Below, one piece after another: positions 33,875-44,304 of a stretch of DNA of 64,000 bases; position 1 is the first letter of the stretch; every line of letters starts with the position of its first letter. This DNA is from Sialis fuliginosa (taxonomy: Eukaryota > Arthropoda > Insecta > Megaloptera > Sialidae): contig OY540821.1 in the NCBI GenBank assembly GCA_961205875.1, forward strand, positions 496,001-560,000, given 5' to 3'. A program made the translations under genes and the position numbers. The notes under the pieces are model-generated. The model made no database searches. It saw only the letters and a list, made by a program, of their open reading frames with translations, and had not been told where the DNA came from.

Positions 33875-34189
33875 ATGGTAAAGATTTTATTATTATTGAC
33901 GTTAACATTAAATGTAGTTGTGTTCAATTGTTATCCGGTTCTGGAAGAAAATACAGAAAACCATTTGGATGAGTTGTCCAATTTTGAAGCAGATATAGCC
34001 GACCAATATACTTTTGACTCAAATAAAACTTCCGACAAATATAAAAGAACTATTTTCCATGTTGCGATTACATGTCCGAGAGGTTACACATTAAATAGAA
34101 TAGGATTGTGTGTACGATGTTTAACAGACAGAAGAGGAAAATGTATAAGAAAATTTGTAGAAAAACCTGAATATACATTATACAGTTAA
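33875..34189 (+). CDS. Secreted cysteine-containing prepropeptide (104 aa)
   Basis: ATG in AACAATGG context, single open exon. Residues 1-20 form a signal peptide (MVK then a Leu/Val/Phe core, NCYP near the cleavage site). Residues 21-56 are acidic with one N-glycosylation site (NKT, 50-52). A dibasic KR at 57-58 could release a basic 46-residue peptide with four Cys (67, 79, 82, 90) in a CPRGYTLNRIGLCVRC core, enough for two disulfides. TATA box upstream and AATAAA 19 bp past the stop complete a compact intronless gene. The layout is that of a processed extracellular peptide (hormone, immune or gland product); the family is not recognised, so no function is assigned. Confidence 0.7.
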   Translation: MVKILLLLTLTLNVVVFNCYPVLEENTENHLDELSNFEADIADQYTFDSNKTSDKYKRTIFHVAITCPRGYTLNRIGLCVRCLTDRRGKCIRKFVEKPEYTLYS

Positions 34190-34207
34190 TTTGTTATATT
34201 ATTATGG

Positions 34208-34213
34208 AATAAA
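34208..34213 (+). terminator. Poly(A) signal of the secreted-peptide gene
   Basis: AATAAA 19 bp after the stop codon. Confidence 0.6.
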
Positions 34214-34830
34214 TGATTTCTAAAAATGTGTTTTTACTTTCTTATACCCATGTAATGAAATATATACATATATATGTAGTAGTGATGTAACGAATATTCG
34301 CATTCGCAAGAAAAAGTGCGAATATTACTTCTTTTTGTAATAAAAAAAATATTTTTTTATCTATTATATTAAATAATTATTTTTTAGAACTTAATAACAG
34401 TCAACATTTATTTTTACCCCCCTCCTAAAAGCGAAAAAATAAGAAAAAGAAAAGTTATAATAAAAATAATTTTAAATATAAACAAAAATATTATGGAACA
34501 TGGAACTCATGTATGGTTCTCCATACCGTTAATTTCTTCTAAAATAGTACTCTTTTCTGTATTAAGCAGCTAATAGTTGATAGTTTCTTAATTAATATAA
34601 ATTTTCATAGCAATAAATAGTTTTTATAATATTCTATTTTAAAAACCCAAAAATTAAGATTTGATATATATGTATTTAGTACATCTTAAACAAATTTTCA
34701 AATAATAATAAAGTTTTTTAAATTCTCCATTATATCAAAAAAAAGGAAATAAATGATAAAATTAATTAATGATTAGGAATACAAAACAAAAAGAAATACT
34801 AATCAACAAATCAACATTTATTAAATTATT
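34214..34830. other. No gene recognised
   Basis: AT-rich. Near 34280 is a GTAGTGATGTAACGAATATTCG word, like a hAT-type end and like 32934. Near 34500 the word TGTATGGTTCTCCATACCG also occurs at 20414. Confidence 0.5.
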
Positions 34831-35090
34831 CATGTCAAATATCTGAAAAAAAGTTGCACCTATAATAGCCTATTAAAGTCAAACTACTTTTAGCATTACC
34901 CAGAAACAATTTTTAAGCTAAAAGGTAATTTTAAGCAGCTGTTGTAGAAGGCCCGAATGTGAGAACATTAAAAAAGCACCCAAAGGAAACATACAACTAC
35001 TACGTCCACGCCGTTGTTTCTGGGTAATGCTTAATGTAGTTTGACTTTAATAAGCTATTAGGTGCAACTTTTTTTTCAGATATTTGAGTT
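34831..35090. mobile_element. Fold-back MITE
   Basis: Arms of about 80 bp match inverted (AAATATCTGAAAAAAAGTTG at the left, its complement at the right) around a 90-bp centre. A mariner-like end ACACTGTATA lies further right at 35386, so it may be part of a longer element reaching about 35392. Confidence 0.6.
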
Positions 35091-35403
35091 CGTTGATTAA
35101 TCTTACAGCGCCTTCTACCGAGAGAAGAAAGCATTTTTAAGAAAAATTTTTCCTACTAACGATACTAATTTTTTCACGTAGAATACGAATGTGCAATAAA
35201 AAATATAGATTTTTATTTAAACAATTAAAGTTGACCTTGATTTGACCTTGAAAAATGGTTTGAAGGTCAACCGCAAGGTCACCATTGTTTGGCCCACTTG
35301 AAACCAAGCAACTTTTGTTTGAAACGTTTTTCTCAATTTCGCTTACTTTTCGAGATATTTGACTGCGTTGATTAAAATGACTCACACTGTATAAACCAAT
35401 ATA

Positions 35404-37045
35404 TGTAAATTAAAATAATTTACTTAAGTTTTGACAGATTTATTAACACATAAAACATATAATTTACAAACACAAAATCAATGATTATTTTAACTAACTA
35501 TTAATTACAACAAAACACTCGTACACGACACACACTCGTAATGGACAACCGTAACAGTCTCGTTCTACCCGTAACACTCATAAACGTAGTAAATGCACGT
35601 ATTCTGTACACCGTATATGACAGACTCCCGTATTCCTCGTAAAACAACTCATGCTGTCGTCGCCTACTCTCTACCGTCTGTAGTTCGTCTGGCGCGCAAT
35701 TCAAACAAGCTCGGCTATCCTGCTTAGTGGATGGACCTCCATCCACAATGTCGTCTTCTTCTGAAGTTGGATCTCCATCCAAAGCTCCATCTTCTTCCGG
35801 GAGAACACACCAAGGTTTCAACCTATCGGCCGAAAAGACTGACGAGGAGAACGTAAGAAGTGCCACGCTCCGATTTACCTGAAAGTTCGCTCGGTGGAAG
35901 AGGGGTCAAAATAAGCTAACACGTGTCTCGGCTTATCCGTAGATACTCAAACGTTTCCGAGAAAATGACATTCAAAGTTTTCGACTATGTGCCTTTTAGC
36001 GCGCATCGAGTTTAACGGAAGCCGCTGCGTCTCGGGTTCACACTTTTGCGTTCGGGGTTCAAAACCCGATATAATTTTTTTTTGTCATCAACCCATGTCC
36101 GTAGGAGATTACTTCACGAGTGTTTCTTGTCAAGTTACAGGATACAGGGCGTAATAATAATAATATAATTGTAAAATTACAACTGGGTTTCATAATGAGT
36201 TTTATGTATTTATGATATTATATAATATTTGTGTGAATGGTTTTCAGGGATTACAATCTTTTTAAATTCTCATACTCCTATATTTTATTTTTATATACAT
36301 TCTTATATTTTATCCTTATATCAATTGTTACATTAATTCTTATATATAATATATAATATAGGTATATGACAAGAAACATTCGTGAAGTAATCTCCTACGG
36401 ACATGGGTTGATGACAAAAAAAATTATATCGGGTTTTAAACGCTGCTTCCGTTGAACTCGATGCGCGCTAAAAGGCACATAGTCGAAAACTTTGACCGTC
36501 ATTTTCTCGGAAACGTTTGAGTATCTACGGATAAGCCGAGACACGTGTTCGCTTATTTTGACCCCTCTTCCACAGAGCGAAGTTTCAGGTAAATCGGAGC
36601 GTGGCACTTCTTACGTTCTCCTCGTGAGTTAAAGGTTCGTTGTGTTCGTTCGGCTCCAGATACGTCCTGTAGCACGTATCTGTCGTTACCTAATACCTTA
36701 GTGACTAAATACAGTTAGTTTTTTCGACCCACCGGTCGCCGCCGCTTCTCGTAATATCAACACCAAATAATTTTCCTTATATGTCATTAGTCTTGTTGTC
36801 CCTGAATTAACTCGGCGCGTTTGATCTTCTTGATTGAGTTTTATTTCTTCAATCGCCGTTCGTCGGGCTTCTTCTCTAGGCTCGCGTTCTTTGGTTTGAT
36901 CTTCGTTGTCGCATAACGTTAGAAGTAATTTATTCCCAAGGATGTCGCGCGGTTCGTAATCAAACAACAATACATGAGGCGAACGTCTTGTCGTATTGTT
37001 GGGGAGGTAATTCAATTTCCACTGTATTGCTCGCAGATTTACATC
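35404..37045 (-). mobile_element. Ty3/gypsy-type retrotransposon fragment
   Basis: Minus-strand pol remnant. 37045-36628 encodes the end of an integrase (SPHVLLFDYEPRD block) and a charged tail. The frame stops at a fold-back insertion (35843-36624) and resumes at 35842 with the VFSADRLKPW block, ending at 35501. A 153-bp stretch 35556-35404 starts TGTTAC, ends TTTACA and has AATAAA, so it may be an LTR (weak). The rest of pol is lost at 37045, where Harbinger sequence begins. Confidence 0.72.
35843..36624. mobile_element. 782-bp fold-back element in gypsy pol
   Basis: Inverted arms of about 270 bp (CGAGGAGAACGTAAG outward end) around an AT-rich 240-bp centre. 3-bp TSD TGA on both sides. Removing the element and one TSD restores the pol frame exactly. 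The arms are GC-richer than the window. No protein recognised. Confidence 0.85.
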
Positions 37046-37062
37046 CTATTCGTTTTCATTCG

Positions 37063-37607
37063 TCATTGTCTTAATAGTAAAGGATTTTATTCACTCAATG
37101 TACAAATTGTAAAATATTGAATATTGTTGCTAGATGGCGAGGTAGTGTTCATGATTCACGAATTTGGAATAATTGTTTGCTTAAAGAGCAATTAGAGGAA
37201 GGTAGAATAGGGGGTGTATTGTTAGGAGATGCAGGATATACTCTGTCTACCTATTTACTGACTCCTTTTTTAAATCCTGCAACACGTGTTGAAGAACGGT
37301 ACAATAGAGCACATAAAAAACTCGTGTCACTGTAGAACGATGTTTTGGTGAGCTAAAAGGAATGTTTCGTGCACTTCGAAATACCTTTTTAATTTCCTTG
37401 GAGACTGCGAAATTTGCAATCATTTCTATTGCTATATTATTTAATATTCGTAAAATAACACAAGATGATAATCTGTATGAAGACGATTCAGATACAGATG
37501 AAGAAAATATTAATGACCAAGACGAAGATGAAAGACCAATGTCTGGTCAAGTTCCTATTGCTGCTAATGTTCTTCGAGCAGAATTTGCTCAGCGAAATTT
37601 TGTATGA
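37063..37607 (+). pseudogene. PIF/Harbinger transposase, C-terminal half
   Basis: Reads FYSLNVQIVK, then ARWRGSVHDSRIWNN, LLGDAGYTLSTYLLTPF and, after a +1 shift in an A run near 37320, TRVTVERCFGELKGMF and an Asp/Glu-rich tail. These are the central catalytic Asp (HDSRIW), the LLGDxGY block and the conserved Glu (VERCFG) of HARBI1-like DDE transposases. Frameshifts near 37115 and 37320 and a missing 5' part make it a pseudogene. Confidence 0.82.
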
Positions 37608-38287
37608 ACTATTTTGCAGCATTATTTATTTATTTAAAATGTATTTGAATAGTAGAGGAGCTGCACCAAATATTAGATACGTGTATAATATTGGATACCG
37701 CGTTATAATAGAAACTAAAAACCGTCACCTATAATTACTTTTAACATTTTCAAAATGTATCCAGTATTTGGTGCAGCTACTCTATTAAATATGTATGTGA
37801 ATCTTTATTAATAAATATTTAGACATTTTTCATTTAAATTATTTGAACTGTTACATATTTCTACAAGAAAAATTTCAGACAGTTTTAATAATATCTGACA
37901 GTGTAACATACTGATTGTAAGTATTATTTGATATTATTTATAATAGTAACTTGATTTTTGTCACATGGCATTTCACCCCCTTTCATTTTAATTGTAAAAG
38001 AAAACTAACTAAAAAAATTTTATGTAATCACAAAAAGTAAAGCTAATATTAAATACTATACTAATAATTTGAATCCAAGAATTCAGTGGAATTTAAAAAG
38101 TTATTATACTTCATTTTTGCTATTTTATTTTGCATTCTAGCATTTTCACGTTCCAAATTGATAATATCCATTTTAATCTCATGTTACTCTTTCATAGAAT
38201 TTAATTCTAATGCCAGTATAGCCATTTTTGTTTCATGCTGCTTTTCAAGGTGGTTGATTTCTCCATTAATTTTCTGGGTATGTAATT

Positions 38288-38786
38288 TCAACATTTCCCC
38301 CTCAAAAACCGACATTTATCTTTAAATTTTTTTGTTCTATCCTTTTTTAAAGATTTAGAAACATCATCAGGGTTATTTACAAGAATTTCGTTTCCTTCTA
38401 ATGTTGAACGATCTAATACAAACTCACCCGTCGTAACATCGAGAATGTATTCAGAAATTTGATCATTGAAATTTTCAGTTAATTTTGTCTCTTCCAAACA
38501 CTGATCCCTACAGCTGTATTTTCATCAATTATGAAATCTTTAGGGCAAATGGAACTAATTGTGTAGTCTAAGGTATTAGGTTCTGATATTGGAGGTCCTC
38601 CACCAGTTTTGTTGAGACTTTTTTTATAATTTGTAATATTTTTTTTGGCGTCAAGCTTCCATCGCTGGTTTTATACCCTTTTGAGTTCAATTTTGCTGCT
38701 AAAAGTTTCCATACCTCTCTTTTATGATTAATATTGCTTGGCGTATTACTTTTGCTTTCCAAAATGTTTTTATGTTCGTATATCAC
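38288..38786 (-). pseudogene. Myb/SANT-like partner gene of a Harbinger element
   Basis: Convergent with the transposase. 38786-38590 encodes a Myb/SANT-like helix bundle (EHKNILESK, VWKLLAAKLNS), shifting into KTGGGPP, the hallmark after this domain, and an acidic C-terminus to 38288. Harbinger elements usually carry such a DNA-binding partner. Shifts near 38610 and 38500. Confidence 0.72.
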
Positions 38787-38889
38787 GCGGGTATTTTAAT
38801 ATGCATCAGGAAAATCACACCTCTAGCAGTCGAAAATACTAAATTTTGGCAGTGATTTCAAACTGTTACTTTATTGGTATAATTGCTGT

Positions 38890-39740
38890 ACAAAAAACAT
38901 CTGCCAAGTAAATGCACAATGCTTCCTCGTGCTAAATTCACTAAAACCGATAGTGTTCAGATAAATTGCCTGGCATTGGTTAACCATTTAATTTTTATAC
39001 AAATTTTACTAAAAAATCTTAGTTCGAAATTTTTCATAAAACGCACCTGAATATTTTTTCATATATTTATAGTTCATATAAAAGTGGAGCAAAGTAACCC
39101 CGGTTTACGGTATTTTTAATTTTTTGGAAATTTCAATCTAAATCTAAATTTATGCAAATGTCAAAATGACATTTGAAACGTCAAAGTGACATTTAAAACA
39201 CCAAAATTACATTTAAAACGTCAAAATGACATTTAATATGGCCAATCAAATATCAATTTAGAAAAACAAAACACGAATATTTAAAATAAATTGAGATAAA
39301 TCTTTGTAAGGGAATATTTTACAACAAACATAGTAGACCCATATTATAGGAAATTTAATGCTCTACAAAAAATATTCTATAAAATTTTCTCGTAACATGT
39401 GTCGTTCTTGAGATATCTTGAAAAAGGAAATATTTTGGGGTGTCACCCCTCCCCCTTACACACGATTTTGATGATTTTGAAATGGGACCGTTCTCAAACC
39501 AAACCCAACCATCCGACCAAGTTTCAATAATATCGGTTCAGTGGTTCATGAGTTATGCGTGTGACAAGGATTCAGGGGACAGACAGGCGGACAGACAGAC
39601 AGACACGGAACGAAAAGTGTTTGTCTTGACGTGAAACGGATAAATCAATTTAAAATTTTGAAATTGGAGAACTTTTTTTTTGTCTCAATCTGAAACGATC
39701 ACATAGCTTCTCGTATTTTCGATGTTGCAAGGAAGCAAAA
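38890..39740. repeat. 0.8-kb dispersed repeat, copy 1
   Basis: Direct match to 60630-61390. It includes a short tandem of ACGTCAAAATGACATTTAAA-like 22-bp units (39160-39240), a CACCCCTCCCCCTTACACAC block and a GACAGACAGAC run. Longer here by extra tandem units. Confidence 0.75.
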
Positions 39741-40237
39741 TTTCTCGTAAAAGTGGACGGCTAAAAATGTTTTTACAAGTTCCCGCCAGGTACAAAATGA
39801 TTTTTCTCATGGTCGCTATGGGTACTAACATTTAAAAAACATTTTACCCTGTTACTCGATAGGCTAGTTTTTTTGCAGCGAGCTCTTGGTCTAATACGTG
39901 TGGGTCATGAAAACTGTAGAATAATTTAATTTCGACCTTATTCCTCAAAATCAATATTACTTTTTTTTGTAACCTGGTTTTTAACTTATGTATGGGATTC
40001 ATTGCGACCAAGAGGTACCTAAGGTATTGCAACTACCGAAGGGTTAAAAAAGTTATATTTCAATATATCTCTGAAATTTGACATTCTATTGTTTTTTTTT
40101 GACACCGCTATTATTCATCCCGGAAAAAAATACTGATACTTTATCCATTTAACCGATCTTCTGGTTCCAATAATAACAAAGTTAGCAATGATCTCTCAAC
40201 TACCGCGAACATCCAGTATATTTAATTTATATTTATT

Positions 40238-40740
40238 ATGATGAAAAATTCGTTTAAAATTCAGGTAATTATTTTGTGCAAAAACGCTCGGACACGTCGA
40301 TTAGTATTTTTAGTTGCGGATTTTTGACATAAGAAAATTGTATACAGGGTGTCTCAAGAAGAACATATACAGTCATCATTGATTTTTTTAAATGGAATAT
40401 CCTATATATTATACCATTTTGAAATGTACGGTATATTTTGAATACTTTTTGTATAACATATCATATCTCTAAAATCAGCGGATTTCGGAATAATGACGTT
40501 TGAAAATTGACATTTTGATATACACACAAGTCAAATAAAATGTTTAAATTGAATAAATACACCTTGAATTTTATTTAAACGCAAACAAAAACAACTTCGT
40601 ATTGCAAAAAAAAAGTTCAATGTTTTTTTTTACAATACCAGGTTGTTTTAGTTGGCTTTTAAAAAAAAATTCAAGGTGTATTGCACAAAATAATTACCCG
40701 AATTTTAAACGAATTTGTTCCTTTCATCATGAACGCACTG
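40238..40740. mobile_element. MITE with CAGTGCGTTCATGATG end, copy 2
   Basis: Fold-back form: left arm ATTCGTTTAAAATTCAGG and right arm complementary, right terminus GAACGCACTG followed by TA; left terminus truncated. A second internal palindrome surrounds 40640. Confidence 0.65.
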
Positions 40741-41321
40741 TATAAATATTTATTACATTAAATAAACAGTTTTTATATAAATATATAATACATTATAAAT
40801 GCCGCGTTCATTTGGTAGTTCCATCGGCCAACGTTTCGTCATACGTTTCAGTGGAAATCTTCAGGTTTTTTGTAAAAGTACACTTTTACGATAGTGCGAC
40901 CAAATTGATGCGGCTTATACCCAGAAGTCAACTAACTTATTTATATGCAATAAACTCTTATTTTATATTTTCATTATATTTTAGCAGGTGTTACACTCGC
41001 TAAACAACGGAAAGCACTGTACTTGGGGGATTCAAAATACAAGATACGGGATAAACTTAACTTAAACTCTAATCAAGCATGTGACAATACCTGTCCTGAA
41101 AAATGCAAGTAATTCGGATCTTAGCTTGATTAATATAAATGGAAAAAAAATTTCGATACGAAATACTTGTGCTTTCGATAGCATTTTCGAAATATTTTTA
41201 GCAGCGGCATTTGATTATGACATTTTTTTAGAAAAAGTAAGAGTACCTACTTTATTTAAACTTTCAGTATAATATTATTTTATGGATATTTACTAAATTT
41301 TGTAATATCCTAATGAATGTA

Positions 41322-41712
41322 CAGTCGCCTGCAGAACTCGTCTGGTACCCTAAAGGCTAGAATCGCTTACAACAGATTCCAAATTTAAAGACAAACATCA
41401 TCGGTTATCTTTTTCTATCAAGTTTAATATATTTAAATACTAAAATTCGGAATATCAAATATTTATTGCCACAAAATTTACGTATACAATTTTCAATAGA
41501 TTACATAATAATTTAATTACACAAATATATATGAGTACCTATTATAAACGAAGAGTACTTCTTTATCTAGCAACTGAATTTCTAAATATCTGTCTTTGTT
41601 TGATACATGAAGAAATGATGTAAATATTATAATAATCAAATGGGAGGAGTCTACTAAGTTTGTGATAAACGAAAATGAATACAAACTGCAAGACCATTAA
41701 TGCAGGTGACTG
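41322..41712. mobile_element. Tc1/mariner-type MITE in intron 1 of the peptidase gene
   Basis: Inverted ends CAGTCGCCTGCA / TGCAGGTGACTG with TA on both sides; 391 bp. Confidence 0.75.
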
Positions 41713-42366
41713 TACATTGAAATAAAAAAATCTGCTTAAAATAGCAGCTACGCTCATTTTATGGAAAATTAAAAAAAATCATAGTTTTTTGAAGATATTT
41801 CGCCTTAGTCTCTTGAGCAATTATTAAAAGATATAATTCTATTTACAGATCCATTTATTAGAAAACAAATTTAAATTCTTCAATTTAATCAAATGTGTTA
41901 AAGATCATGGTATAACCACAAAAACATATGAAAAGAGGGCCGAAATCTTAGTAAATTTTTTTCAAATATCACAGCACTGTGCTGTAAATTCATTACTATT
42001 AATGGATTGTAATGAAAATGTAGCAGTTTTAGCAGAAAAAATATTACCGGATATTTTCAGTTACAATGAAAATTTGTTCTGCACTAAAGGGTGCTACAAT
42101 AGAAATGAAAATTATAATAATTTTGCAATACCTATAACACACTTAATAGAAAATGGTACAGAACAACTTCTTGCAAAAATATGCAACCAACAAATAAATT
42201 CACCCTGTACAGAAACACAATGTACAGGGATCATCAAAAGAAAACATTTGATAGGTACACGTAAAAAATTTTTTAGCATCGTAAGGGTTAATTTCATTTA
42301 AGAAAAACACTAATTCTTCTATCTTATCTTTTCCAACATTCCAATTTATTGATGACTAAAAGATAA

Positions 42367-43700
42367 CACTGGTAAACACTGTTTTTGTCACACGAACTTT
42401 GTGATGATTTTTGTTCATGTTGGTGTACCCTCATTAACAATATATAATAATTTTGTTTCAATCACGTCCAGTTTTTTTGTGACAGCTACATATTCATTTC
42501 TGACCTCATATACGTGTCTTTTTTTGAATAACTTCATTTAGACGACTGTATAACTATTGCATTCAACTAGCTTACATCTTATATACGTTTGTTACATCGT
42601 AAACATGCCACGAAAGTGTTCTAACAACCCCGACAGTTTTTGTTGTGTGTGTGGAGAATTAATTTTTACATCTCAGCATCGAAATTTCACATCATTAATT
42701 GAACAGTGCTATTTAGACTATTTTGGATTTCCTGTGAGGAATCAAGATAAATCCTGGATTCCACATAAATGTTGTGTAACGTGTGTGAGACTGCTATTAG
42801 GTTGGGCTAAACAAGAACCCAAACATATGCCATTTGCTATACCAATGATTTGGACCGAATCAAAGGATCATGTAAGTGATTGTTATTTTTGTTTGACTCA
42901 AACAAAAGGCATTACAACCAAGTCCAAACACACTATCCAGTATCCAAACTTGTCTTCGGCCAACAGACTCATCCTACATAGTGCCGAACTGCCTGTGCCA
43001 AAGCCTCCAAATCGATCAGAAAGTCAGGATTTGTATATCTGAAAGAGAAATTCCCCAAACTCAGCGAGGCAAAAATTAAAGAGGCAATATTTGTAGGTCC
43101 ACAAATACGGCAACTGATAAAGGATAAGAGCTTTGAAGAAAAACCGAATGATCAGGAAAAACTCGCCTAGAAATGTTTTTTGAACGTTGTCCAAAATTTT
43201 CTAGGAAACCATAAATCGGAAAATTACAAAGACTTAATAAATGAACTTATAATGTCATATAAAGCTTTAGGGTGTAATATGTCCTTAAAAATACATATGC
43301 TGGACTCACATCTGGATTTCTTTCCGGCAAATTTGGGTGCTGTGAGTGACGAACAAGGCGAGAGGTTCCATCAGGACATTTCCTTAATGGAGAAGCGCTA
43401 TCAAGGGAAATGGAGTCCAGGAATGCTAGCAGATTATTGTTGGAGACTTAAAAAAGACCTTCCAGAACCCAAATATTCACGAAATTATTTATTATTAATT
43501 TATTCTATATTAAGCAATAATTTCTCTAAATGTAGCTGATGTTTGTACTTTTTACGAAAATATATGTTTTGATGTCACAAGGAAACCTGACGTGTCAATT
43601 TTTATTCATTCACATATTATTGTTTGGTGGCCCTAGTACATTCAAAATTTGATATAAGTTTTCATGTGACAAAAAAAAGTTAAAATTTTGTTGACCAGTG
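42367..43700 (+). mobile_element. CACTG-ended DNA transposon in intron 2
   Basis: Ends CACTGGT(A/C)AACA with inverted subterminal TTTTGTCACA, and a 3-bp TSD TAA on both sides. It carries the two-part gene at 42605-43539. Ends and TSD length fit the CACTA/EnSpm group, but no recognised catalytic domain is present. Confidence 0.65.
42605..43539 (+). pseudogene. Internally deleted MPRKC-type multicopy gene
   Basis: ATG at 42605 opens MPRKCSNNPDSFCCVCGE, with CxxC pairs (CVCG, CCVTC) and the DCYFCLTQTKGITTKSKH block, ending near 43030. After a deletion it resumes with FPKLSEAKIKEAIFVG and, past a stop, VQNFLGNHKSENY, NMSLKIHMLDSHLDFFP and DEQGERFHQDI. I recall full-length versions as unnamed proteins repeated in many arthropod genomes, with a long middle part missing here. 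Function unknown. Its place between matching TIRs suggests it is the transposon's own gene. Confidence 0.75.
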
Positions 43701-44304
43701 TAATTATAAATACGGTAAATAATTATAATTTAACTAAAATTTGCTTTCAGGTGACATTGTATTAATAACTGTGCATGAAACAGAAATAGATATAAAAATA
43801 CCATTAAATAACATTCCAAAAAAATTACCATTCCAGATGATAACGAATATGAATTTAATTTTAGTAGGTCTAGTAGATTACAAATCTTATAAAAAAAAAC
43901 AAGAAAAGGAGAAGACTCCAGTGGACATTATATTGCATTTGCGTTAAGAAGAGATGGGAATTGGTGCCGATACGATGATATCACTGGATCATACTTGTAG
44001 AAGATAAATAAAAAAATACTTCAAAGTTTGCACCCTTTGTGCAATAAAATTAGAATATATTTTTTGTTTTATCACACCTCTGTGATGTAAGTCTTATTTA
44101 CTATTACAATTAAAAGTGAATACATTTAAGTTATCTTTTGTTTTATGTTATGTGTTTTGTGTATTGTTAAAGTGAAACTGTATTTCCATCATCCCCCTTT
44201 TTCTCCTAACCATAAATACAGTTCACTGGATGCAGTCCAGGAACTACCAAGCAGGACAAATTGTAAGTAAAGTTTTAACTTATTTTAAATTTAATATACC
44301 ATTA

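Larger units (their letters stand above)
41081..44000 (+). pseudogene. USP-like cysteine peptidase gene, three exons, frameshifted
   Basis: Exon A to 41236 (donor GTAAGA), exon B 41849-42254 (acceptor TTTACAG, donor GTACAC), exon C 43751-44000 (acceptor CTTTCAG); phases 0 and 1 join one frame. Exon A has NTCAFDS, fitting the Cys box of peptidase family C19. Exon B has two Cys pairs (CTKGC, CTETQC), like the zinc fingers of these enzymes. Exon C ends GHYIAFALRRDGNW and RYDD, fitting the His box. The family removes ubiquitin; here that is inference. A 9-A run near 43891 puts exon C out of frame before the His box: one base is missing, or the assembly is wrong there. The N-terminus was not found; 41081 is only where the open frame is safe. 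Intron 1 holds a MITE, intron 2 a CACTG element. I recall similar genes as multicopy in insects, so it may itself be repeat-associated. Confidence 0.65.

Noticed and set aside
36395-36607. 70-codon frame in the gypsy-inserted fold-back
   Set aside because: Its mirror arm at 35860-36110 does not keep the frame; no family resemblance.
42255-42301. Donor GTAAGG at 42281 for the peptidase gene
   Set aside because: It is a stronger consensus but leaves exon C out of phase; the weaker GTACAC at 42255 keeps the frame.
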